Assembly (NCBI GenBank): GCA_030248195.1
Contig: JASAND010000808.1
Coordinates: 1-64,000 of the forward strand
Direction: 5' to 3'
DNA from: Trissonchulus latispiculum
Lineage: Eukaryota > Nematoda > Enoplea > Enoplida > Ironidae
DNA length: 64,000 bases
The position numbers were made by a program, and so were the translations under genes. How positions within the stretch are numbered: the stretch's first letter is position 1; every line of letters begins with the position of its first letter. Shown in pieces: positions 43,194-53,990 of the stretch. A model generated the notes under the pieces. That model did no database searches. It saw nothing but the letters and a program-made list of their open reading frames with translations, and was not told the DNA's origin.

Positions 43194-46100
43194 ATGGATT
43201 CTGAGTACCAAAGATTTCCTTTGGCATACTATGGGCGAGTGGACGAACAGTGTACTGATTCCAGTAAGAGGAGTATGTCCATGGAAGTGACGTCATCCCA
43301 AGATCCCGCTTTGTCTCTCTATCTTCTCTACAGTCACCTTATCATAAAAGGTAAGAGACAATTACATGGTCTTTTTTTAGCTACAGCTAATTATTTACCC
43401 CCCGCGATATTATGTTCACGGTTTGATTTTTCTTGTCTGCACTCGGAGATGTTATTTTTAATTAGGGATGCACCGGGGCCTAGCCCCGGCGCCGGTGGTC
43501 AGGCCCGGCCCCGGTGGTCAGACCCCGACCGGGGCCAAATTTAGCAAAATTTTGTTAATTTTTGACCAAAATTTGGAAAGTTCGAAAGTCAAAAAGTGGT
43601 ACAAATCGTTTGTTTTCCCACCGACTTGAATGAAAACTCCGATAGCAACGTTTGTATATCCGAAAATATTGCAAAATTTTAATTTTCAAGGAAATTTTTG
43701 AAAATTTTCCATTTGAACCCCCCAATTTCCAGGCCCCGGCCCAGGCCCCGGTGCATCTCCATTTTTAGTTAAGGGTATATGACTCAATCAAGATTATGAC
43801 AGACAAGCGTCATATGTATACTTTGTTTTATCCGTGTGACATATCCTCTGTACGCTGACCTCCCGTGTCTTCTCGAGCTTTGTCACACAAGCATACAGTG
43901 GGTGAGCGTATCTCTGTTTCGATTGGATACCAATTTGCTCAGGAGGGTTACCCATTAACGTTCAAAGAACGTGTCTGTGTCACCCACATGCTTACAGTAT
44001 ATATTGTATATAGCATTGCCCAGTGTATATAATTGGGCCATGCTACAGCAGCATTCGTACACTGCATTCGCGAGCCGAGCGGTACTCAGTCAGTGCGTAA
44101 AGCATTCCACAAAACAGTAAAGCTCTGAGCACTATCGTCATCGTGCTTGTCCTATGCTTCTCTTCTATCAGAGTATGCAGCGAAACTGCTGACACCCAGT
44201 TGAACCGTTCTGTCATTTTATAAGCTTATAGCATTTAATATGCCAACTGATGCAAAACCTATTGCAGAACTCCAATTTTCAGAATGGTATTTTCGGATCT
44301 CCATTTTGGTTGTACGCCATGATTTTATATACCTGTCCGTTCGCATTAGTTTTACCGGTTTTAGTGGTTTAAAACACAATACTGAAAATGTTATGATTAG
44401 CCTGCTGTGTATTTACTGTTATCTTTGTTTTGTTTGTTAGGAACCAACAATGCATTATATGAGTCCTATGTTTTGGTAAACTCGAAGCGATGGCTGAAGC
44501 TAAAGGAAACAAGTAATGGACTGTGGTCCTTCATTATTCAGAAACCTGCGAAGAAGAATTGTCAGCCCAAGGTTTAATATTTGTTAATATTTGGTTGTCT
44601 ACGTATATACTGGGTGGGAGGTTGAATTTTGTTGATTTTTAGTCGATCATATCGATATCATATCATGTCGATATCAACGTCGATCCAGGATACTTGTTGT
44701 TAACAGGATGGACAGCAGACGTCGAAATCTCACAACAAAAACACAAACGAACCCCTCATCTAAACTTTGCTGCCTTTAATATCACAGATCCAATCAAACC
44801 TGTCTTTGAAAAACAAGATAAATGTGCTCTGCGTCCGACTCAGCACTCCGGCTTCCAGTAAACGCTAGCGAAAAGCTGTCGGTCAAGTAGAGATCAGATT
44901 AAAGCATAGAATCGTATAATTTTGAAACTGTTTCAAAAAATATTTTCTATGCAGGCACAGGTTAAGGCGGCTCGTTCGAGTAGCTAGCTAAAATAATCGC
45001 CAAACATGATTGGATTCCGATTTTTCTTAATTTTAAGAAATTTTACTCAATCCGTATAAACATTCTTCAAATCAGCGGTTTATACGATGGTCGACCAACT
45101 ATTCTGTCCATCAATCCATTAGTATTGTGATTGTTGAATCCTAAATGTTTGACCGATGATTTGTGTATGATCCTACCACATCCCGAGAATTGGTTTAGAG
45201 AGGTTTGGTTATTTTCTAGCACACAATATTTAAAAAATATTCAGAAAATTTTTGCTGTGGTCAAATTAAGCGGAAAACTAAGCAAAGACATGCGGAGAAA
45301 ACTCATGAAAGTGGTTAGGTTTAAGTTTAAAAAGTTTAATCAAAATATTCACAAAACGTGCATGGTTCACATTAAAGCTAAAAAAATTTTTGTTTCACGA
45401 AAAAAGGGGGTTTCCGAGATCTCGTGGTCTCCAATACGCCCTGTATTCTTATATTTTTAATGTGAGTTTGTTTGCATTACTTTTGTGTTTGTTTCAAGGA
45501 ACTGCGCCGATTTGTCGTGTCATTCGCTGCCAGTGGTGGCACTTCTGCGATCGCTTCACAGAAACAGTGTTTTGACAAGTTGCAGGAGTTCTGTCAACTG
45601 TCTACGGATTTAGCTGCACAGGTATTATCATATTCTACAAAACGTTGAATTCTGTCCTAACTTTGAATGTTCGTTTAAGAGCAACTCGTGCGGGATTGCA
45701 CCAAAACTGATAGATTGAGATTTATCTGCGATGTAGTGAAAGAGAAACCTTTGCTTTCCAACGGGGTTTCTGAGTTCTCTTATTGGTCTCTATACCAATT
45801 CTTTTTTGTACAATCCTTATGTCGCAGTCAATTCTAATTAGAATTAGGGCTAGTCATCGTTGAACTATGCATGTAACATCTACTTACATAAAATGCAAGG
45901 TATGTAGCCTGTAGAGGAGGATATTAAAATAAGAGAGATCAGTTCAAGCCGATATCTAAACGTGTCATTACAAATACAGCAAACATACAGTTAAGGAATT
46001 AAGAACTTTATGTAACAGAACAAATGCAAATTATAGAGATGATTTACTCAACTGCCTGTATTTGCCTGCTACTTATGTACACTTTGATCCTTTGGGGTCA

Positions 46101-46890
46101 GTGTTTCCAAGGGTTGAGTTGCTTATCCTTTAATTATACCAAGAGTACATAATAGATAAGAATATGACAGCTGGCAGGCTCTATGTTATCAGCTCATGAG
46201 CCATGCTGTGCGCGCTAACGGCCCTCCCCCCCCCCGCAATTGCGTACCTAGTTAATCCCCCCCGCAAATCATTACCCAGTACGCAATTGCGTATGCTCAC
46301 TCTTTTCTACAATAAGCATTCTATGTGGACTTCCCCCAAATATGACCTATCATTCGAGATTGCTAAATGATATGTTACATTTGCGGGGGGGTCCAGATAG
46401 AATGCTTATTGTAGAAAAGAGTGAGCATAGGAAATTGCGTACTGGGTACTGATTTGCGGAGGGGTCCTAGGTACGCAATTGCAGAGCAACGCATACGCAG
46501 AACATGGCTCGAGAGCTGATAACATAGAGCCTGCCAGCTGTCACACTTTTATCTATTATGTACTCTTGGGTATACTGATGTGTTCCTGGTTTAACTTTTG
46601 ATTTTATATAGTTTAATAAAATTGGGGAGTTCTCATGTTTACTTCACTGGTACATGTACTTACGTATATACGTATGTGACATTTTTCAGAAGCTGGCTAT
46701 CAATCAGACTTCGCGTGCTCACTGCTTTTCCTTGGCGACCATGTTAACAGCGACTCCAATGCCCAGTGGTCCAGAGCTGGATTCCTTGATGAAAGCGGTT
46801 GCTTCTGATCCAAACTTCCCCGCCGTTGTTGATCAAGCCAGAAATGTGTTGATTAGACTGTGTGGACTTTCCGAGAAGCCGGAATTATAA
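43194..46890 (+). CDS. REC114: REC114-like meiotic recombination protein, four coding exons
   Basis: Exons 43194-43350, 44441-44571, 45499-45621 and 46690-46890 splice in consistent phase (1, 0, 0) to 203 residues. The start MDSEYQRFPLAYYGRVD matches the beginning of the REC114 fold. Exons 1-3 form the PH-like domain (SLYLLYSHLIIKG, SYVLVNSKRWLKL, LRRFVVSFAASGG), with a helix after it (FDKLQEFCQLSTDLA). The last exon ends in a helix, DPNFPAVVDQARNVLIRL, resembling the REC114 C-terminus that binds MEI4. REC114 works with MEI4 (and IHO1) on chromosome axes to promote SPO11-dependent meiotic breaks. It is somewhat shorter than mammalian REC114. The call is from remembered family patterns. Introns hold a hAT MITE and a foldback MITE. 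Confidence 0.72.
43463..43761. mobile_element. hAT-like MITE, 299 bp, in REC114-like intron 1
   Basis: Terminal repeats TAGGGATGCACCGGGGCC and, from the right, TGGAGATGCACCGGGGCC. Flanked by TTTTTAAT and TTTTTAGT, an 8-bp duplication with one mismatch. The ends are GC-rich and internally repetitive (CCCCGG), and the centre is AT-rich. Confidence 0.75.
43762..44440. other. Rest of REC114-like intron 1
   Basis: No further exon needed. A weak imperfect inverted pair (GCATACAGTGGGTGA and TCACCCACATGC) spans about 43890-43995. Confidence 0.4.
44572..45498 (+). other. REC114-like intron 2
   Basis: Bounded by AAG/GTTTAA and TTTCAAG/GAA. No gene seen inside. The open frame at about 45131-45460 is not in splice phase. 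Confidence 0.5.
46139..46570. mobile_element. Stem-loop MITE with TA target, in REC114-like intron 3
   Basis: Near-perfect inverted arms of roughly 190 bp, from CCAAGAGTACATAATAG at the left to its complement at the right, leave a short loop. TA dinucleotides flank both ends (46137-46138, 46571-46572), as in Tc1/mariner-derived MITEs. The arms include runs of C/G and the palindrome CGCAATTGCG. Confidence 0.75.
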
Positions 46891-46912
46891 ATTCATTCTC
46901 ATAATTTTTTCT

Positions 46913-47520
46913 GGGGTGGTTATTTACCATTATAGCCATTTTTTCGAGTTTCTCAAATGTCGCTAGTAATTTTTACCTCAAACTTCAGGTTGCATGTATT
47001 AAAAATGGGAAATGCGAAAAGTTGTCATTTTTACGTGCAGCAGAGAAATCTCACTAGTGGCAAAATAGATCCGCTCAAACTTTATATCACACTGTTTTTG
47101 CCATGTTTGCAGATTGTGATCTGCAAGAATCAGAATTTTTATTCAGGTCTTTATTTTTTTCAGTGAAGTTTTAATTTTCAAGTATTAAAATTTGCTGTCT
47201 GTTCTATTTGGTACGAAATTGTAATGCTTGAGAAATTCATGAAAAGACCCAAATCAAAATTTTGATTCCTACTAATCGCAGCGCGGAAACATAGTAAAAA
47301 TATTATGTACATCCTAGGCGGATCCATTTTACCATTCGTGAGGTTTCTCTGGAACAAGTGAAAAGATTTTCGCACAGGCACTCTCATTACTTTGAGGCCA
47401 AATTTGTCAGCAACCGCAGGACACCCGACTTTAATTTCTAAAACTCGTTAACGTATACCGTTTGGACTATAAAATCTGTAAAATCAGCAACATCGGAGAA
47501 AGTAGAAAAAATGGAACCCC
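46913..47520. mobile_element. G-rich-ended MITE, copy 2, just after the REC114-like stop codon
   Basis: Starts GGGGTGGTTATTT and ends AAAAATGGAACCCC. The interior (GCAGAGAAATCTCAC) matches copy 1 at about 42360. It begins 22 bp after the REC114-like stop codon, so most of the 3' UTR, and possibly the polyadenylation signal, lies within the element. Confidence 0.6.
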
Positions 47521-48163
47521 TGTAACACTTTGTTAGTTAGCTTTCTTGTTTGTTTGTGTTCTTGTTTATTTTTTCTGCTTGTTCATGGTATTAAACCACT
47601 GTTGTTCTTTTATTTATGAACACCCACTCGCGAACAACCTGCCAGCAAAGAATTTTATGAATTTTCAGCAATCTACCGGAAAGCTAATTTGCTGAATTTG
47701 AAGAAAAGCTAGGTTTTTGAGTAAGGAAAACTTTTGCAAAGGTCGCACTGCTCAAAGTTCGCTCTTCTGCAGATAAAACCGTAAAACGGCAAAGGTTTTC
47801 GAGTTCGAAGTTAATGGGGGCTACGAATTTCACTAAAAGTTCGATGTTGGAAAAGCTAGCTAGTCTTTTGCCACATAGTAGTATTAGGTTTGGTGTAAAT
47901 TAGTTTAAAGTTTGAAAGAATTCCATGCAGCATAGCGTCCTGTGGAGCCATCAGAAGTTGGTGTTGTCGGTCCAAAGCTCGACATGGCACGTACACAAAC
48001 TTCGGCTCACCCTGATCGCTATGGGCAAGGTACGGTACCCAAATTTTTCAGAAATATCTCTGACATAGCGCTTTGATATCGTGTAAAATAATCCTTAGAT
48101 CAATGTATACTTTTCTGTGAGATACAATCAAAGTTCAAAAAATTGGGTGTTTGTTGGTCTATC
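47521..48163. other. Intergenic DNA
   Basis: No gene or bounded element recognised. Confidence 0.5.
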
Positions 48164-48189
48164 ATAGGGGTCGCCGTAGCGACCCCTAT
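48164..48189. repeat. GC-rich hairpin, 11-bp stem, CGTA loop
   Basis: Arms ATAGGGGTCGC and GCGACCCCTAT are perfect, followed by AATATGAGTG. Same form as 25192-25217 but with compensating arm differences. Confidence 0.75.
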
Positions 48190-48339
48190 AATATGAGTGA
48201 AAATGGTCGAATGACCGTGTAAAACAAGGCTGCGCAGAACCTGCGCAGATTATGTGCGCAAAAAATTGTACGTGTCGAGTTTGGTATGTTCCTGAAGTTT
48301 CATCCCCTTACCACTTTCCGTTAAAAAGTTATGCCAAAA

Positions 48340-49227
48340 ATAGCTTACGAGAGTGATGTTTTTTTTCCGGTTCTCCGCTTTGACGTCTGGTAAGGGGGTT
48401 TTGTAGCTTTAATAACAACAGATAGAAAAATTTTTGCCTATGAAAACCATATATATTCTTGTAGTACGCAACAAAAATAAGCCGATAGGCTAGTTTTTAT
48501 GCCTCCCAGGGCCGGAAAAAATTTTTGGCGGGGGGCCAAAGTCGGCCAAAACACTAAAATGGCCAAAAAGTATGCTTCAAAGGCGCCGTAATAAGTCAGA
48601 CTGGGCTATATATGGGGCAATACTGCCTATATGGCTGAATAGGACACATATCAGGGTCGTTCAATTGCTATATGATTTTCCGGCCCTGAGCGTAATTTTT
48701 GGGTACTGGCCTGCCAAAGTTGGTGAATTTTGGGTCCAACTTTGAGCTTGGTTTTTTCGCTTATTTTACGAACTGGAAGGCTCAAATCTTGCATACAAAG
48801 GTTTTTGTGGACGGAGAATCGATTTCCGCTATCAATTTTGCTGCCCGACTGACCCAGTTTGCTGGGCTGGTTCCACTTTGCCGTCTGGAGAGTCATGTCG
48901 GCAACCGCTACCTGGAGGCCCATACTAGGCTCTACTTGGCCTCTCATAACTTTGCCTATAGGGGTTTTTTGGTGCGCCCAGCTCATTCCCGGTGTCCGTT
49001 TTGCCGTCCGACTCATCCATCTTGCCGGGCTGGTTCCACTTTGCCGTCTGGAGGGTCATGTCGGCAACCGTTTCCTGGAGGTCCATACTAGGCTCTACTT
49101 GCCTCTCAAAACTTTCTCTATAGGGGTTTTCTGGTGCGCCCAACTCATTTCCGGTGTCTGTTTTGCTGTACAACGCACCCATTTTGCTGGGCTGGCTTCA
49201 CTTGACCGTCTGAGGGGTCAAGTCGGT
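48340..49227 (+). repeat. R2 repeat, copy 3 (diverged)
   Basis: Contains the ~165-bp internal monomers (GCTGGTTCCACTTTGCCGTC, CCTATAGGGGTTTT) three times and is followed, like copies 1 and 2, by 147-bp monomers. It lies 3' of the REC114-like gene, so the family is dispersed. Confidence 0.75.
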
Positions 49228-49980
49228 AAGGTCGGTGGTCCAAAATAAAAGTTTTCAAAAGTGGTCAAATTTGGTACCAAATGAAAGCCCCAAGCGAGCT
49301 GAGCAACTTTTGTCATAGAACTGCATGCTTCAAGTGGCTGTAGAGTGCTGTGGTGGGGCGGGGTGGGGACTTAGGCGATTTTCGGTCAAAAATGAAATTT
49401 TTCAAAAGTGGTCAAATTTGGTACCAAATGAAAGCCCTAAGTGAGCTGAGCAACTTTTGTCATAGAATTGTATGCTCAAAGTGGCTGTAGAGTGTTTTGG
49501 TGGGGTGGGGTGGGGACTTAGGCGATTTTCGGTCAAAAATGAAATTTTTCAAAAGTGGTCAAATTTGGTACCAAATGAAAGCCCTAAGCGAGCTGAGCAA
49601 CTTTTGTCATAGAACTGCATGCTCAAACTGGCTGTAGAGTGCTGTGGTGGGGTTTGGTGGGGACTTAGGCGATTTTGGGTCAAAAATAAAATTTTTCAAA
49701 AGTGGTTAAATTTGGTATCAAATGAAAGCCCTAAGTGAGCTGAGCAACTTTTGTCATAGAATTGCATGCTCAAAGTGGCTGTAGAGTGCTGTGGTGGGGT
49801 TTGGTGGGGACTTAGGCGATTTTGGGTCAAAAATAAAATTTTTTCAAAAGTGGTCAAATTTGGTATCAAATGAAAGCCCTAAGCGAGCTGAGCAGCTTTT
49901 GTCATAGGACTGCATGCTCAAAGTGGCTGTAGAGTGCTGTGGTGGGGTTGGGTGGGGTCGTGAGCGATTTTGGGTCAAAT
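49228..49980 (+). repeat. 147-bp tandem array, five monomers
   Basis: GTGGTCAAATTTGG recurs at 49261, 49409, 49555, 49702 and 49850, a spacing of 146-148 bp. Monomers are close to each other in sequence. Confidence 0.9.
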
Positions 49981-50066
49981 AGTATATATTTATCTGCTTG
50001 CGCTTGGTGATCGGAAATATATTATGTTGGTTCTTTTTTGCGCATACATATGTAAAAGAATGGAAA

Positions 50067-50250
50067 ACAAGAACCAAAAATGCTCCTTCGTCGCATGTAA
50101 AATACATATGAGTACTCTGAGGCAGGTTGTACAAACACGGAAACTAGCCTGTAAAATGCATATGAGTGGCGTTGAGGTTGTAAATTAAGGAAAACAAGTT
50201 GCAACGGCTTAACATATGAGCCTGTCCTACGACGAGGCTCATATTGGCGT
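50067..50250. mobile_element. Foldback-family arm C (single)
   Basis: Outer end ACAAGAACCAAAAATGCTCC. Modules have the core CATATGAG at 50105, 50159 and 50213 (54-bp spacing), with an inner hairpin CATATGAGCC/GGCTCATAT. It matches the arms of elements A and B in design and partly in sequence (GGTTGTAAATTAAG). No inverted partner was found in the window. Confidence 0.7.
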
Positions 50251-51439
50251 CACAGTGCAGCCTTCTTAAAGATCATCAGGTCATCATATTAAAGAAAAAA
50301 CGAATGAATAGACATAACATGTTAACATTGTGGCTTGAAAGAAATGGACAGAACGAAGTTAACTGCGACACCTTAAGTTTCGGCGAAATCGGAGACAACA
50401 AATTTTTTGACCCCATTTTTAATGCGCTTAGCTAGCTTTTCAGGCCTAAAAATAAGGGTTATTTCTTAACAAAAACTTTGCTAGCACACTAACCAGACAG
50501 CGTAAGTCCTCGAAACCTACAGACAGTTTGCCCCTATTAGAGCCTAATATTTGCTAAAAAGCTGGGGTAGGCTAGGGGCTGTCAATTTTATTAGATCGAA
50601 AACGGCGCACGGTCACATCGCCAAATTTCAAACTTTGAGCTGTTATAGCTGAAGAAGGAAGCAACGCTCGAAAGCCGGAATACATTTAATATTTAGCACT
50701 AGTAACAGATAACATTTATGACTGAAAGTTTCAGACTTGGTCAAACCGTTAATTCGCCAGAGCTAAAAACCTTTTTGAAAAATCCCATTTATCCCACCAA
50801 AATTTGTACTTTGGCGTCTTGCCAAAACCGGTGTATATGAGATATATTGTTGCCCACCCTAAACTTTTTTACTGTGATATGTTGGCTAATGTTTGGGGGA
50901 AAAGTAGCTCTCTCCGACGATGTCGTGCCAACCCCTTCGTAGCCCCCCCCCCTTAATGCAGACTCCGAGTGTTGTGAGTGGGTACTATTTTCGGTACCTG
51001 CCCCTCCTCACTGCCCGCGGGCCGCCGAGCATCTGATAACCGCAAGAAGAGTTGAATATATACAAATACAATAATCTTATTTATTAGAAACTCCGACATC
51101 GCTAGACTAATCAACATAACTAAATTCTAAATATTTTCTAAAACGTTTTACTGTGTTATTAATATTTTGCTTGGCTTCCACAGCTGTTGTAAAAGGTGAA
51201 TGGAGTAAGGAAGCAGAGGTAGGTGGGTAGTGTTTTAGAACGGCCGGGAGGCCGGCGGCCGGCCCGGCTCAGTGTCTGGCCGTTCGGCCGGCGCCGGTGT
51301 CGTATAATATTTTGTCCCCGTCATATTTGTCCCCCTATAGGGTATAATATTTCCCCCCGTTATACTTTCCCCTCTTTCAGCTATATTTTCTAAATGAAAC
51401 CCAGCCAAATGATGCAGCAAATTTAAAAGGGTCAAAACA
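50251..51439. other. Unannotated DNA
   Basis: No gene supported. A GC-rich patch (GGCCGGCGGCCGGCCCGGC) lies at 51241-51290. The 51235-51439 stretch may be the tail of the minus-strand element's 3' region. Confidence 0.4.
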
Positions 51440-51862
51440 GCAACTCAGTTGAAATGTTGGTATTAAGTTGCAAGTAAAATGCTAATCCTGCTCCCCAGTA
51501 ACGATCTCTAGTAGCCTCTATGAATGATTTGTCAGCAGTATTTAAGAGTAAATTATGCAGAGTTTCATTCAATGGGGAAAATTTACGGAACAAGAGACCC
51601 TCCAGAATGTGGAGACGTATGGAATGCCATTTCGGAAACTTTGGCGAGCAGAGCGCCCCAGTTGTTGACAACGGCGGGCATCTTGGCCAGACTGCTGAAT
51701 CTGCTCTTGACAATGATCATCTTAGAAAAAACTTGCCCGTACGAACTGGTAGGCCTGTTCGATGCTGTGGAAGGTGAAACCAAGAATGGAAATTACCACA
51801 GCAAACATGTTGGACAACGGGTCTCGTTGGCCTTGAAAAGCTATCAGCTTGGAGAGGCGCAA
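51440..51862 (-). pseudogene. Broken NADAR (YbiA-like) domain downstream of an integrase
   Basis: The minus strand encodes most of a NADAR domain in two frames. The N-terminal part has PLSNMF, then FHSIEQAYQFVRASFF, a stop, then QIQQSGQDARRCQQLGR. The C-terminal part has WHSIRLHILEGLLFRKFS, LLLNTADKSFIEATRDRYWG and AG. These match the SN, E-Q-A-Y, LGR, W-x(3)-R, LLL-x-T-x-D and WG-x-G signatures of the family in order. NADAR proteins act on N-glycosidic bonds, with reported removal of ADP-ribose from guanine and a riboflavin-pathway role. At least one stop and one frameshift (near 51640) make it non-functional. It lies ~0.42 kb after, and on the same strand as, the element's integrase. The opposite-strand 120-codon frame is probably a shadow. 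Confidence 0.72.
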
Positions 51863-52280
51863 CATCTACAGCAACAAAAGGGCTAATAAGCAACTTAAAC
51901 GCAACAAAAGCAAGCAACTAAATATAAGCAAATGAAGAGCTAGGAAAAGAAGGAAAAGAGGTTACCTACAGTTACCTAATGAGACTTACCTAAGTACTAA
52001 CGGCTAAGCACGAAAAACAGCTATGTACACGTCGGTTAGGTTTACTAGATAACCACATGAAAACCAGTATAGCACAACAACGCTAAAAACTACTACTACA
52101 CTACACACTACTACATGACGAAAACCCAGATTATCTGCAACTGCAATACAGCAACGCAATTTGAGTTGAGAGGAACCAGTCAGGTTGCCTGCACCAAGTG
52201 GCCCAGATGACCTAAGCATTGCAAGCAGTCCTAACAGGTAACCAAGGCAGAGAAACATGTGTTGAGTACCTCAGTTGCAG
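51863..52280. other. Spacer between integrase and NADAR region
   Basis: Contains an 84-codon minus-strand frame with a hydrophobic stretch (CSVVVVFSVVVLYWF), possibly a membrane segment of a decayed element protein, but not assignable. Confidence 0.3.
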
Positions 52281-53516
52281 TTAATCTTCCCAAGACACGA
52301 ACACGGCGGTATATACAAAGCAGAGCAGAGCAAACAGAGACAGATCAATATTCGTCAGAAACATCGGCAAATGAGGAAGAATCACGATATTCTGGACGGG
52401 TAGGATGGAGTGGCGGAAGATAGAGTTCAGAGGCCATGAGATTTTGTTTTTGTGGACAACCAACGGTTCAGCGGTGGGATCGTCGAGGGGTCGAAGCTTT
52501 ACATTGGGCTCGCGAACGTCGACAACTCTGTAGTGACCAACCCATTTACTCCGAAGTTTTTGAGGACCAGGTGGACGACGCAGAAGAACGCGGTCACCTA
52601 CAGCTACGTCTTGACTTCGAGCATCTCGATTATAGTGGTCTGCATAATGTTGTTGTGCGGCACGTATGTTATCCAAGGCTATGGACCACGCTTCGTTGAG
52701 GGAACTGGTTAGCGTGATCAGATAGTTGTCGGTACCGATGAATCGTGCTTGCTCTGGTTCATAACAATCGGACGGAAGCTTAGGATCCCTGCCGTAAATT
52801 AGATAAAAGGGGCTGTGTCCAGTCGAGTCGTGAGACGAAGACCGATATGCGAAGAGCACGGGGTTAAGGTAGCTCTCCCATTCGTGATCGTGATCGATGA
52901 GTTTGGATATCATGTCGACGAGGGTGCGGTTGAATCGTTCAGTAAGGCCATTACATTGCGGATGGTATGCAGTAGTATAGACTGTACGTACGCGCATTTA
53001 TGACGGCACATAGTTCTTGTATAAGGTCCGATGTGAAGTTCGAGCCACGGTCAGAAAGCAATTCGGATGGTGCCCCATGTCGACAAATAATCTGATCGAA
53101 GAAAACCGTGATGGCTTCTTGATTTGGTAGGGCACAAGCTTCGACCCACTTAGTAAAGTAGTCAGTGAACACAACGACATATTTATTTCCTTTGTCGGAA
53201 ACGAGAAGGGGCCCTACGATGTCGACTCCTAATCGATGAAAGGGGTGACTTTGCACAAGAATGGGAACGAGGGGTTCCTTGAAAGTAGGGACTGGGGTTC
53301 TTCTGGCACAAACCTGGCATCTCTGGCACCAGATCTACACAGCTGTATACATTCCTGGCCAATAGTATCGCTCCAATAACCGACGATAGGTACGCTTGGC
53401 TCCCATATGGCCAGCCAAAGAATTGTCATGTTGTTCTTTAAGCATTTCCACCCGATACTGAGCTGGCAGTGCTAATTGCTTCCAGTAATCCCGCACCTGT
53501 CTACCATAGGAGTATA
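52281..53516 (-). pseudogene. Integrase part of minus-strand Ty3/gypsy element 2
   Basis: The zinc-binding HHCC segment (GHMGAKRTYRRLL, WCQRCQVC) carries an in-frame TAG near 53335. The catalytic core follows, with D in GVDIVGP, D in LLSDRGSNF and E in LTERFN. A frameshift near 52990 separates the second D from the E. The C-terminal module has GHY where GPY/F is usual. The right end (53513-53516, TATA) is the point where the plus-strand element 3 was inserted; the preceding pol sequence resumes at 59544. Confidence 0.88.
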
Positions 53517-53711
53517 TATGATATTGTAAAAGGAGTTGTTTTGAGTAGTTTGTTTTAATGCTTGTGAGATCAGTTCGAGTGCTTGTGTTTTTGGTCGTAT
53601 TGATTCGGATGGTGTGTTTTTATATCCTGCAGTAAACGCTGACGTGGCCTTAACAATTCTGCCACAAGCCAGGCGATAATCTTCTGTATAGTCTGTCCGG
53701 AGACTCCTATA
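53517..53711 (+). repeat. 5' LTR of element 3
   Basis: From the insertion junction to the primer site. Only its last 62 bp recur at the 3' end. Length about 195 bp, short for this group, or truncated. Confidence 0.6.
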
Positions 53712-53713
53712 TT

Positions 53714-53735
53714 TGGCGCTGCGACGTTTCGAACC
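53714..53735 (+). promoter_or_regulatory. Primer-binding site of element 3
   Basis: Starts TGGCGCTGCGACG directly after the LTR, complementary to a tRNA 3' end finishing in GCGCCA. A tRNA-Ser-like primer is possible, but the match further in is not convincing. Confidence 0.55.
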
Positions 53736-53990
53736 GACCATCGTGCCTTACACTGTCCTGCTCACACTCTGGCTGCTCCAAACTTTGGGACTTCTATGCT
53801 TCAGTTTGTGCTTTTGGATTGAAGAAGCAGGAGACAAATTGGCAGAAGATTAAGGAACAGGCAGAAGAATAAAGGAAGAATTTATCACTGAACAATGCTG
53901 TGTTGATCTGATGGTGAGCCTGTAACTAATGGTTACCCATAATTTTTACCATTTCAACAAATTTCTATTTTTTCAATTGCCTTGAGTTCA

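Noticed and set aside
51524..51886. 120-codon plus-strand ORF opposite the NADAR region
   Set aside because: The opposite strand has an ordered series of NADAR signatures across two frames. The plus-strand frame shows no recognisable motif and is likely a shadow.
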